This document shows positions 12,900-25,500 of a stretch of DNA of 64,000 nt, one piece after another. The notes under the pieces are model-generated. The model worked only from the letters and a program-made list of their open reading frames with translations. It was not told the DNA's origin and did no database searches. The stretch comes from Spisula solida (Eukaryota; Mollusca; Bivalvia; Venerida; Mactridae). Where the stretch lies: contig OX365955.1 of the NCBI GenBank assembly GCA_947247005.1, positions 4,350,001-4,414,000 on the forward strand, written 5' to 3'. The translations under genes and the position numbers were made by a program. Each line of letters opens with the position of its first letter. Positions within the stretch are counted from its first letter, which is position 1.

Positions 12900-13195
12900 C
12901 TAGTATGGGTTGCATGTCACGGGTTCATAATGTAACAGTCACAAACCAGCCCCACGTCGGGCGCCAATGAAACATAATAAAATCAAAAAAATCCACCCAG
13001 GACGGGGCTAGAACCCGTGACCTTCCGCTGGCAATTCAGGTGCTCTGTGAACTGAGCTACCCGGGCTGACGACAGTACAAGAATTAATATCAGTCAAATA
13101 CTGGCCCTGTGACATACTCACCTGCTCGCACATTCGTAGCAATGTAACACTCACAGGGGCACCAATGTCAAATTGGTGGTGAGAAAATCAAAATA
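12900..13195 (-). repeat. tRNA-headed repeat with retroelement primer-site-like word
   Basis: The minus strand has a tRNA-like block at 12988-13071 ('cccgggtagctcagttcaca' with box B 'gggttctagcccc'). It is followed by 'ttggcgcccgacgtggggc' and 'tgactgttacat'. A related word 'ttggtgcccctgtgagtgtt' lies on the other side near 13150-13170. The first word resembles primer-binding sites of LTR elements, but no LTR pair or polymerase frame is present. Confidence 0.55.
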
Positions 13196-13892
13196 ATAAA
13201 CAATAAACAATTAACAGATACACGCAAGTAGTGTGGTTTGATAAAATACCACCTCTGTGTTATACCAACAGTTGAATATATCGTGATTGATGCCTGCTTG
13301 TGTCTTACATGTTAAAACGTATAAGTTAACATTATAAGGACATGCAATTAGGTATTCAAATTGGCGTGTCGATCATATCAAACATGATAGTATTCATAAA
13401 GTATTAAAATAATTAATTAAAAACATTCAAAAACTAATTGATTTAATTTAAATAATTTTGAAATATTTATTAGATATCACTAAATGATAGGCACTCAGTG
13501 TAATGAAGACAAAAGCTACCTACATGAATGATTGTTTGGTGAAAAGGAACATACATGTATGTCAAGTGCATTTCTGTATGTATGTGCTGGTTATATATCT
13601 ACCAGCATTAGTTCAGTCTATGTTTTCATTTAAACATTTAAGCTCAAACATAATGTTCTGACAATATTACTGGAAGATGTTCGATGACCTCTCTCTTATA
13701 ATATGACCTTTATTATTCCCCGCGTTCTCCGTCTCTACTCACTGGTTCTGACATGGTCTGAGACACTAGGTTAACATAAGTTGATAAATGGTCGCTTTCG
13801 TTATTGTCCGGGTCCAGTCGTTACTGGTATTTAGACATAGCTAGCTTTCACTTGACTTAAAACCATTGCAGTTTGTCAACTCAATGATGTAG

Positions 13893-14058
13893 ATCGATGT
13901 TGGCTGCACACACACCAGGAGAGATATAGTCTCGACAGGGAGACTCGAACACAGGTTTCCATAAGTAGCCCAATGACCAGGGAGAGTTAAAATGGCAAAG
14001 GGTGGCTGAACAGCTGAACTGCTGAAATCAGCCCTTGAAAATTGTTAACTTAACTTAG
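13893..14058 (+). repeat. SINE family A, 3' part only
   Basis: Starts at 'gatgttggctgcacac', passes 'gggagactcgaacacaggtt' and 'agtagcccaatgaccaggga', and ends 'aaaattgttaacttaac'. It lacks the tRNA-like head. Confidence 0.75.
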
Positions 14059-14089
14059 CTTATACATGATAGTAGGGCTTTGTAGTTGA

Positions 14090-14687
14090 TAAATTTCATC
14101 ATCTTCCTGCTCACTGTGGCGCGTGATAGTGGTCTTTGGTGTTTCTTTGCTGTGTGTCTCACTATGACGTGTGATAGTGGTCTTTGATGTTTCTTTGTTG
14201 TGTGTCTCACTGTGACGCGTGATAGTGGTCTTTGGTGTTTCTTTGTTGTGTGTCTCACTGTGACGCGTGATAGTGGTCTTTGGTGTTTCTTTGATGTGTG
14301 TCTCACTGTGACGCGTGATAGTGGTCTTTGGTGTTTCTTTGATGTGTGTCTCACTGTGACGCGTGATAGTGGTCTTTGGTGTTTCTTTCACTGTGACGCG
14401 TGATAGTGGTATTTGGTGTTTCTTTCACTGTGACGCGTGATAGTGGTCTTTGGTGTTTCTTTGCTGTGTGTCTCACTATGACGCGTGATAATGGTCTTTG
14501 GTGTTTCTTTGTTGTGTGTCTCACTGTGACGCGTGATAGTGGTCTTTGGTGTTTCTTTGTTGTGTGTCTCACTGTGACGCGTAATAGCGGTCTTTGATGT
14601 TTCTTTGTTGTGTGTTCTTTGTTTTGCCTTTCGCGTTCTGGTAATTCAGTTGAGGGCTGCATCCCTGTCTGATTTGTTATTATCTTT
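14090..14687 (+). repeat. 48-bp minisatellite inside a family B element
   Basis: About ten units containing 'gtgacgcgtgatagtggtct' and 'ttggtgtttctttgttgtgt', some shortened by loss of the 'ttgttgtgtgtctc' part. The array (about 14110-14618) runs straight into the family B terminus 'cagttgagggctgcatccct' at 14645-14665. Period 48 keeps frames open on both strands (KETPKTTITRHSETH repeats in the minus frame). These are not evidence for a protein. Confidence 0.9.
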
Positions 14688-14689
14688 TT

Positions 14690-14945
14690 AGTCCCCTACC
14701 GGTTTTTGACCGGAGGGGACTATAGGTTTGCCGTCCGTCCGTCCGTCCGTCCGTCTGTCAAACAATCTGGATCCTGACATAACTCAAACAGTTTCCAAGC
14801 TAGGTTTATGAAACTTGATATGTGGATAGGGGGCAATAAGCGGATAATGCACGTCTAAAAATATTTTGATTCTGACAAAAATTGTGGTTGCTATGGCAAC
14901 AGAAACATTGAAAATGGCCTCAAACCGGTATGGGACTTCTGTATT
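14690..14945 (+). repeat. Hairpin-headed dispersed repeat with (CCGT)n
   Basis: Begins with a near-perfect hairpin (AGTCCCCTACCGG / CCGGAGGGGACT, 14690-14721). Then 'ataggtttg' and a CCGT microsatellite (14731-14756) lead into a unique-looking body. Inserted directly after the family B terminus. Confidence 0.65.
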
Positions 14946-16433
14946 GCTTGCAATTCTTAATTATTATTCATTGTTGTTGTTGTTGTAGTTCTGTTAATCT
15001 GTTACTGTCTTGTTGTGTGATAGGTGTGTGCCTTTAATGATCTGCTGTTTCTGTTGAATGCTGCATACCCTCCTTGTCATGTCATGGTCTGATACCATTG
15101 GCATAACATTTGTTCATCAAATGGACTTGATAAAATGTTTAGGGTATTTTCATTAGTCATGGTATCCTGGTTATAACCAAACATTGGATATGCCACATTG
15201 GTTAACGTCATAATTCATGTGTCAGATTCAACCGTTCTATGATATGTCATGAAATGTAACCAACCAAACACTGTTATTATTTGTTCCTGTCGCAATATTC
15301 ATTATTTTTTGTATACTAATAAGGAAGAAAACAAATGTTAATCCTATATGTAATTAACTGTTCCCTCAATGACTTGTCGACGTTTTAACAAAATAACGTT
15401 GAACGAGGTGGTGACACTGGTTGACTGAATAATGTTTTGTGTATAAAAATAAGTTCTCATCTCATTTTTACAAGATTTTTAACAAGAGTTGTATAAGTTG
15501 AAGCTTAAAACATAATTACTATCATTGTTATTGGATATTTTTTGAAAGTAAGTATGCTCGCAACGATTAATGATGTTTTTGAAAAAATAATAAAAAAAAT
15601 GTAGGAATATATACCCTAATTACGTTGTGGTCGCAAAGATTAATGATGTTTTTTAAACAAGTATTAGTAAGAATATCATTAATAATACGGTGTTATTTGT
15701 ATGTACATATGTACTTTGATGGAATGTTCCCTTTAGTATATAAACGTACATATACAGCGGTCATTTCAACGTAATGAAGCCTAATTCAGAATATCCAAAA
15801 ATACCACAATGACAAAACGGGACTGATTATACACCTGTCATGTATCTGACAAGCTGTTCCGTTTATTTGTCAATCTTTTTCCTGCTTTGACAAGCGCAGT
15901 TTTTATGAAACTATAAAGCGCATTGTTAACGTGTATGCTTTTCACAGTGTGTCGGTGAATTGTTGTCGTACCAGCAGGGAGCTTGTCGGAAACCAAAGGG
16001 GAGAGTTGCGTGACTTATTTGCTGTTTCGCAAGAGGGTAGAAACATTCAGTTTGGATATGCAGTCTTTGTGAAAGCACGAATTGGTGTTAATATGAAATG
16101 TCGTGGAACTAATCCAAAATTTACAATTGTTTGTGTTAGTTTTTAATATTTTCAGTAGTTCTAATACCGTAATATTGTGCACTTCATGAACATGAAAACT
16201 ATATCGACTTCACAGTGTACTTAGTTGTTGCAGTTATTCTATATTTTATTTTGTACTGAAACATTTTATGAAGTTTTCTCCATTTCTACAAAAAGTGACC
16301 CACTGATAAAATATACCAACATATAAGAGACGTATAAAAATTGTTTAGGGAAATAAATATATTCCTTGGATATTAAATACAAATTCCGTTCGGACTTGAG
16401 TCACGTGGTTGACATTGTACTCGAATGTGTAAC
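14946..16433. other. Upstream region of the Hv1-like gene
   Basis: A family B-like segment lies at 14985-15085. The 15905-16146 stretch is less AT-rich than its surroundings, has a TATA-like 'actataaagc' at 15911 and a 71-codon open frame (15931-16146) with no recognisable domain. It could be promoter or 5' leader of the channel gene, but nothing seen proves transcription. Confidence 0.35.
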
Positions 16434-16537
16434 ATGAAAGAACGCAAAGATTCTGTTGAAAGTAATAATAATGATAGTCACAGTCAGCAACCATCGTTCT
16501 CATCTAGCATAGTCCATCCAAGACATAAGCGTAACAG
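16434..16537 (+). CDS. HVCN1-like: Hv1-like exon 1 (N-terminal cytosolic tail), tentative
   Basis: An ATG with A at -3 opens 34 codons (MKERKDSVESNNND...) rich in Ser, Asn, Gln and His, ending in two bases AG before a 'gttggt' donor. AG joins the first A of exon 2 to make an Arg codon, so phase fits and the next residue is the Met of 'MKKRMSTLL'. A polar disordered N-tail is normal for Hv1. The weak points are the 6.6-kb intron, the imperfect donor, and the exon end lying in the first unit of a degenerate repeat array. Alternatively, translation could start at the Met codon at 23186 and this open frame would be chance. Confidence 0.5.
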
Positions 16538-19500
16538 GTTGGTGATGTTTTATATTTCTTTAGTGTTAAATGTTTCTTAAGTGTAGCGGATTTCTTAAGT
16601 GTAACAGGTTTCTTAAGTGTAACTTGGCAGGTTCTTTAGCGGAGCATATTTCTTAGCGTAACATATTTCTTAGGTGTAACAGGCTTCTTAAGTTTAACAT
16701 GTTTCTTTAGCAGAGCACATTTCTTAAGCGTAAAATATTTCTTAACCGTAACATATTTCATAAGCATAACAGATATACTAAACTATGTTTGTGCAAATGT
16801 TTATGCCGTCATCATCGGATAGCATTAACCCGCAGAAACGTCATTAAACGTTGCAGATTTCATAACCGTATTTAAGCGTAACAAATTTCTTAAGTGAAAC
16901 AAATGTCTTAAGCGTATCACATTTCTTAAGCGTAACAGGTTGGTTATTAAAACTTATGCGAAGTTATTGAAGTTCGTTCTTTTTAAGGGTATCATGTCTC
17001 AGACATTTTGCAAGTCAGAAACTGAGAATTTACATCATGAATAAATTGAAAAGCGTATTTCTTGAAAATTAGTTCTTACACTATTTCTAGAGTATCTAGG
17101 ACTAGGTTGCTTTTGTTTCCGTTTGTTTGTTTCGATGACAATGTTCCTTTAAAAAAACACTTCGTTATGTTTAAATACGTTTCTTATTTCCTTAATGAAA
17201 CCTCTAATAAGAAACGTATTTTTTTTTAAAAAAAACAATACGTTTTTAAGAATATCGGTTTTGCTATTGCACTAATATACCAGCATTCTTCATAATTATA
17301 TATGTACAAGAGATAATCATTCGGATGGCTGTGTCTAAGCAACAGTTACGTTAAAATACGAAATTCCGATACAAATTTACCGTTTTCCGAAAAGCAAGTA
17401 GTCGTAGATTGGATGGTTGTCATTGGCGCCTCATCATATTGAATAAATGTTCTTAAATTTGTTGGATATATTTTGTTCGTAAGGCACATATTTCTTCATA
17501 GTCAAGAATTTTGTAGACAAACTAAACGCATATATCACGTAGATTGAGAGCGGAGTATATCTTGTATGTACATTTCTCGACCTATTTTAAAGACAAAGTT
17601 GAATGATCGTATTTCTAAGGTGCATATATTTTTAGAGCATCGTAAGTGTGAAATGTGATTCTACATATCTGTATACACACATTATGTTCGTGTATATTGT
17701 CAATGTATCAATAAACGTTTGTTTGATCCTTAAAGGTTAGAATTTGGCATTCAATGACACGCGGCTTTCATTATGTCTAATTTTGCAGTATTGTGTATAC
17801 ATTGTACAATGGTAATTAGCAATAGCTTGTTTCAATATGTACGAGTAGGTTTGTCAGTGAGCCACATGTACGGCAACATGATTATAACACAGCAATGTTT
17901 CCGTGCTTACACGTGTACAGGGTGTTAAAAAAGTTTGTTTTCAATGTTTAAGTTCAAATAGTTTATTTTTCTGACGTGAGAAGAATGCGAACTTTTCAGG
18001 TTAAATTCCAGATCGTTATACAATTGTTTTGATATGTCTGTTATTAAACGAAGCTATTAGAATTAGAGATGGAAATTGTACACTATATACATAACTCAGA
18101 TGAAATATAGTATGCATTTAGATTTTGAGAACAAACTTTTTTAACACTCTTATATTCTTAGATCGAGTATTTGAACATGTATTTTTTTCAAGGCCAGTTT
18201 AAATTTTACGGTGTAAAGGTTTTCTTCGCCTAAAAACAAAGTATATTTCGTTCAGTGCTCAAACACAAGGTCGCAGTGTCTTTATTGTACATTGTAATTA
18301 ACATTTACAAAACAAGGTAGTTACAAGCTTATCTCATAATGTGATTTACAAAAGGCACAGAAACATTTCTCGCGCTAGTTGTTAACAAAATATGTCCCAA
18401 GTTGTACCTCTTTTATTTTTCAAAGCATCTCCGAAGATGACATTTAAGGAGTGTGTTAAGCTTAACTAGTAGCTTTTAAAACTTTACCAATCGCTTTCAA
18501 ATATTGTACGAGTACAGCAAATTCTGAGTAGAGGTCTTTAGCACGGTCCCATATTGAGTCGCATATTCTATTCAAATACAGTTTGGTTTTTTGTTTGCGT
18601 TGTGTCATTCGGGGTTCCCCTGCCTGATTGGCCAATGACCTCCAACTTCGAGGAATACCAATACAGCTAAAGGTTTTCTTGTAAATAAAAATAATCTTAT
18701 ATTTACCTCTGAAGAATTCTAGAACAACAATATTGCATCAATTGTCAAATAAGGCGTCTTGAAAAAGGTTGTTGTTACGAAGTAGTAGCCACATACTAAT
18801 GTCATGTTTGCAAACATCGAACGTTCAAATTGTTCAATACGTAATGCATTGTAACAACACAATATATCAGTTTGAGAACGCTGCCCGAATGTATATGTCT
18901 TTTTATGGTACCAGTTGTTCTTGAAGCGGTGCTTCAATATCAATGACGTCATTTACTAGACGTGACGTCATAATTATCTTTTATTGAATATTTTCAAACA
19001 AAACCATCACAATAGTAAGTGCTGGCTTGTTTATTGTAATGCTCATGGGTATGGACATTTGTTTATGAAAATAATAATGTCCGATATATTTCACTGATGT
19101 ATCATATTACGACAACCTGCGTGGTCATTGTGTGGCCACCAGCGATGGCCACAAGCTGTGTCCACACACATGAAGCCTATTTGTCATTGTTTCTTGTACA
19201 AAATGTAAATATAAACTGCGCAAACGAGACATATTGTTACAATTATGCTATATTTCACCGACTCCTATTAATTATTGTGACGGTTATATCCAGACCGCTT
19301 GGTAATTAAACGTACGTTGTTTCCGTTATCATTGCACGACTCATCATGTGGGAGCCAATGCGTATAGTATCTCGTTCTCTTCAGATTTGGTATTAATAAC
19401 TTTGCATTTATCATAGTTCATGCTTGAACCTTGGAGACGCAATTGTTTTATTTTCATACGGTTTAAATAACATTTGTACCTGCACATGTATTTTCACGCA

Positions 19501-22500
19501 AATAAATTGTGTATCTGGTTTATTTGTTATATGGGTAGGAATTCAAACAATTGTCTGCTGTGACAAAATACTCCAAGTTATGTTACCAATTAGGCTTCTA
19601 TTACAAGGGTAATGCATCAAACCTAAAATGAGATACACAAAAAGTAGTTCCTTGAACCTATGAACATGTATTCAGTTGGGCAACATGCAATTATGCGTAG
19701 TTAATACTGTAAACCAATACGAATACTAACGTTTTATCTTTATATAGAGTGAGTATATCATTATATGAAGCGCAAACCGTTTTATATAAAGAAGTATCCA
19801 CTAAATATGAGGTAACAACTATTCAATGTAATGATGTATCGACTTAATATACTAACATTTCAGCTTATAAGACAGTTATGGCATTCCATATATTCTAGTC
19901 TCATTTAGCTTATTAGATCATGTTTGTGTTATTCATTGTTGAATGTGACGACATCGTTTGTATATAGTAATCAAGATTCTGAAAGTCTTTGTTACTAGTT
20001 TTTGAATGAATAAACTCCGTGAGTTGATTTATTGGCCGGTGTTCAGGTCCGTGGACCGTGTAACGTTTATGATGTAGTAGTGATGAACAGACATTATAGT
20101 GCTATTTTTAAAAGGTTAAAACAATGCTTGTCAAGTTGGTACTGTTCATTGTATGCTTGACCGAGCGATAAATGTTGTTTTAGTCCTCTGTGTGATGTTT
20201 CCGTGGTCGGCCTGTAAAAAACATAGACGTTATGTAAATGCCTTTCTTACCCCCCCCCCCCCCCATCGTAAACCAAAGTGATTTTAATGTAATAAGAGGC
20301 CACATTGATTTAGTGTCAGTACCCGTCTATGAAGTGTCTTTATTAATTTACTGCAATACCCGTCTACATAGATTAATGGCATCATGAAGTGTCAACATTC
20401 ACTTAATGCACAACCCGTCTACACAATTTTAGGTTAATCATGACACAGATTTAATGCCGTACCCGGCTACACAACTATAATTAGATAGCATCTATGCGTC
20501 TGCAATGCGTTTTAATGTAATATGTATCCAACGCATCGGATTATTAGTCATACTTGGTAGTCAGCCAATGAAAATATGAAGTGGATGTTATTGGCCAATA
20601 GGAAAACCGTACACATTATATCACACCTTTACCAAACTTATTACGCCATTTGCCCCGCTATTGGAGGCTTTGCATCATTGTTTTTTCTTGTACTCCTCCA
20701 GGAGCCCTATGCCTAAGAAAAGCGCTACCAAGTGCCTTTATTCAGTTTCTATCTGTTAGATGTAGTGGACATGGGTTACCACCCGTAGAGAGCGCTACGA
20801 AGCGCTATTTCTAGGTTAACGGACTCCGTATTATTTACCATTGTTATGGAATGTACTTTACCCCCAAACAAATGCAAATGACCATGTAACCATCTATAAA
20901 TGACTTATTTGTTATAATTATATACAAGTAAAAGTGCAAACATGTCTGGACTATTTATTACCATGTATACAAAATGTACCGGTAGCAAAGGCGCTCATTT
21001 GTCATCCGTCATGTACACAGGTTAATGTGCTTCACAAATCTCTAAGTTGTCATAGTAGTTAATTGTGCATATACATAATTATACATACATTTCATACAGG
21101 GCGCATTCTCTTTTCTAACCCCAGTGTTTATATACCAATCCCAAAAAAATGATGTTACTTTTAAACTATGTTACCGCGATGGTGGAGTTGATGCGTTCAT
21201 GATCGGATATGGCGGGTTTTAATACAAACTACACAATTCCGAACGATCCTGGTACAAGAAATGGGGCCGATAACTTTTGAAACTTTTATACAGAGGCTTT
21301 TTATCAATAATTGTAAAAATAAGTTTTAATTAAATATTACTATGGGTGCATGTGATTTAGCGTTTCTATGAAGACCCGTATGTGACATGACATCCGGGCA
21401 CTTTGTTTCCAAAGGTAACATTAGACGTTGATATTATTAATACCACATAAATGTCTTTGTTCTTTATCATTATCATAAAATTAATATGAATAAAAGCTGA
21501 TAGAAATTTCCTTGTTGAAACAAATACTGAACAAGTGTTATCAATTATTCTTTCAAAATTATAACAATAAACATTGACACAAACGTCTAGTACTGTTCGA
21601 TCATAAACAACCGACGCTTGTTTGCGCTTTTCTTATCAATCTACAAATTTAAGTCCATAAGTTTAGATGGCGCTACAAAACATCACCATTTTCAAGGCTG
21701 ACATTTTGACACATACAGGCAATTAAAGATGTAGTTATACGCAAATCATGTTCAAGTAAACTCGTTATTCTTCTGACAGTGACGTTGTGTTTCCTTCTGA
21801 ACTAAAATTATATTCTAAATAAGAACATGTAAATCATTAGTACAAAACCTACTAATATTTTAAGACTGCACGAACGTGGGTTAAAACACTGCCAATTGCA
21901 AATACAAAGTAAAAACATCATTTGTTTTCTATCAACGTTTGTTGTCATAAAAACTCAAAAAGTCGGCACAAAACGTTGAAGCATCCATTCTTTACAATAG
22001 TTTACGTTTATTAATAATGTTTTGTAAAGTGGTTGCGTCTTAAGCTGTTCAAAACGCTTGTTCGAACTAAGTTTACATTGCGAATAATAATATGCAGTTG
22101 TGTAACGTTTACTTATGAAGTATTTCCCTCCTGATGGATTGTGTCAGTGTAGCATTGTATTTACATTAGGGTATCTATGTAAGATTGTATTGTGAGTGGC
22201 AAAACATGAAACATTCCAAACAAAATGCATGATATAAATAGTACATAGTTATTTATGAATGAAAAGGACAGTTCGCAAAATAAACAAACCGACAGTATTT
22301 TACATACAGATGAGTCTGAATACCAATTGTAACTAGCTCAGGATAATCACACGATTCTGCACGACGTTGTACGATATTGTCTTGCTCTGCATACGATGAA
22401 TTGTTATATTGAGTTTTTAACATATCAAAATTATAAGGATGGCAACGGATACCACCCGAACGGATATCCGGATATCGGTATGAAAACAATATTTTACATC

Positions 22501-25500
22501 TTATATTTAATTTTCTAACCCTGTCAACAATATAACATTACTTCTACTCCGTCAATCGCAGTATATTTGATTTTCTAACCCTGTCAACAATATAACATTA
22601 CTTCTACCCCGTCAATCGCAGTATAGTTAATTTTTTTAACCCTGTCAACAATATAACATTACTTCTACTCCGTCAATCGCAGTATATTTAACTTTTTAAC
22701 CCTGTCAACAATATAACATTACTTCTACCCGTCAATCGCAGTATTCAATGTTCTTATCCTGTCAACAATGCAATTTATTTTCTACCCTGTCAATGGAAGT
22801 ATTTGATTTCTACCCTGTCAATCGCAGTACTATATATCTTATCAACTTAACTACACTAAAACGTTAAGAACAAATCAGACAGCTGAAGCAACACTCAACA
22901 GAAACATTAGAGACACGTAAGGTACAAACATAACATTGTACACATTGCTAGATATGATGCATGAAAGTGACCGGGTTGAAAATGACGAATAATGAGATTT
23001 GATGATGTTTGGTTGATTAATTAGTATTTTTACGTTCGTCTGAGACATTCGTAGTGCGTGGCAAATAGGTTTTATACCTGCCTAATTGGCTAATGACCTT
23101 CGACTTTGAAGGATTATAAATACATGTAAGTAATAATTGATTATTTTAGTCAATCCCTGAATGTTTTGGCTTTTATAATTTCAGAATGAAGAAACGTATG
23201 TCAACACTCCTCCACACCCATGTGGCACTCATTATTCTTACAGCGTGTGCAACATTAGACGCGGCTTGTGTTATAGGTCAAATTATATCTGATATCCTAA
23301 TTATGAAAGGTAAGTTACTTAGTTTTTTTCCTGAGTTTTCTCTCATACCTTCATAGTGACATGAGTAGGCCTCCCACCAGAATTGGCATGTTTAAGTTCA
23401 AGTCCCAGCTAAAAGTTTCAGCTATAAAATGGCTAAAATACTTAGTTTTATGTTTGTGACTCAAACTTGAACTAACCGTGGCTATTTTACCTGGCAAAGA
23501 TATATGTGTGTAGTATGCAGTACACCGTGATTACCACACATCCAATTAGAGGGTCGTAAGTACAAAATCAATATTTTGAGAAAACAAGAAAAAAATTGTC
23601 TCTTTACTTATGGAAAAACAAGGCTTTTCGAACTTCAGTTTGGTCAACACGACCACTTCCGATTTTCATACAAATGGGCTCATAAGAAGCACCTGGTGAT
23701 GCAGATCAAATATGTATGAGCCTGATAAGGTTCAACGTACTAACGACCATCTAATTCTAAGCCAGCGAAATATATATGTGTGTAGCATGCAGTACACATT
23801 AACCACATATGAGCACAAGTTACTCAGTAAAGCATCTATCAAACTGTGCATAATGACGCATTTTGTTGACAAGGTCTTTCCGTGTTCATGTTTTTGTAAT
23901 ACATTTTTGACAACTTTAGCGACAACTAACATTAAACCCCGTACGGTTAACTATACGTACTGTTCCGTATAAATAAATACAATGCAACCCCCAAAAAAAC
24001 TTAAAACAATGGAGTAATTAGTTGAGTTGAGCCTCGTTACTTAAATTGTTAATTAGGTAAAGAAACAAGACAAAATATAGGGGACTAATTAACTTGCAGT
24101 TCTTATTATATATCAACGTCGCCTGTCCATTTTGCATGAGATTTGAGATTCAAGCGTGGTTTGCATTGTCTTCGCTGAATCACATAAATACACCGTTTAC
24201 TATTTATTTTCCAGATGAATTACATGAAAAAGAAATCCTGGAAGCTACGTCGAAAGAAATCGTGTTTAGTACTTTCCCTCATATTCTAAATCAGACTATA
24301 CATTCTAACTGGTCATTACCTAGTATGTTAACTGAAGTTCAGAGCCAGATTGGCCATACCCATAGTGACGGCTTCGAACATAACCCTATAGACGAACTAG
24401 TCAAATTTGGCAATTTACCGAAAACTAACGACACTGGCGCAAGCCTCGATCTAGGTACACTACTCGGAGATCATTTCCACGACCATGCTCACGAGCACAG
24501 TGATTTTCACACGCATACTAGAAAGAAACGAGGAGCAGGCGGCGACCATAAACATGACATCTTCCAGACGGATGCTGCTAAAGTTAGGCACTATATGTTA
24601 CATGAATTAACTCATGCCTTTCATCTTGGGTCTATGGTGATTCTAACATTCCTCGTTCTCATAACCTACTTCAAAATATTCATTATGGGAAAGAAGTTCC
24701 TGCACCACAAAATTGAGGTATGTACAGATTATACATGCATATCATAATATCTTTCATATTGACACAATGCGATTACTTGAAATATGAGGTTAAAGGCGTT
24801 GTTGAAACGTATATGGCCCGCTGCAGTTCCATGTATGAGAGATTGGGCAAAAATTCCCTAATGGTATAATGTGTTCAAACTTTGTATGTGGAGATAGTAT
24901 CATGTTAGAAACAGAAAATTAAAAAAAAGACTCATAGATCGCTAAACTTCACTTTAATCAAGTATTGTTCGCCACATTTGCGCATTCAATACATTGTCAA
25001 TATACCAAAGTTGAACTAATTATATTATTAGGGACAACTCCACATTAACCACATGTAAACTGCTGCGAAGACCGTAACTATTTACAATCCAATACGATCT
25101 AATTACGAACACATCTTCTTCCTATAGATGGCAGTGTGAACTTTGAACTAAGAGTATTGAATATTTTAATTGCCTCAACAATTTTATTGAATTTGATTCG
25201 AAACAAAAGAATACATATCAGTAAGAAATGCCACAATTATTGTTTTGAATACTGATTATAGTACATGTATACAGTGTATACTATATTATGTAATTTGTGT
25301 ATTTGGAATAATAACCTTCAATTGAGTAGAATAATAGTAAAAACATGATAAAATATATATAACATTACAAAGAGTTTTGTAATTTAATTGATATTTGCCA
25401 TTATGAGTGTGGTCTATGGTCGTAGGCACATATGTGCTGATATTTGCCAATAAACTTTAAAACTAAGATATTTCAACTTATTCCTAATAGATTACTTTAT

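Noticed and set aside
14050..14662. Repetitive KETPKTTITRHSETH-type frames
   Set aside because: A 48-bp minisatellite divisible by three; overlapping frames on both strands are all open, which argues against coding selection.
24094..24214. Possible gene start at 24094 upstream of exon 3
   Set aside because: The frame is open by chance into intron 2; the 'tattttccag' acceptor at 24214 and the perfect phase with the S1 exon show the real exon begins at 24215.
24580..24612. Aligning H202 ('AAKVRHYM') with human H140 ('AAMVFHYM')
   Set aside because: The match is tempting but needs an 11-residue gap before S2; the ungapped alignment through FHxxSxxIL places H213 at that position.
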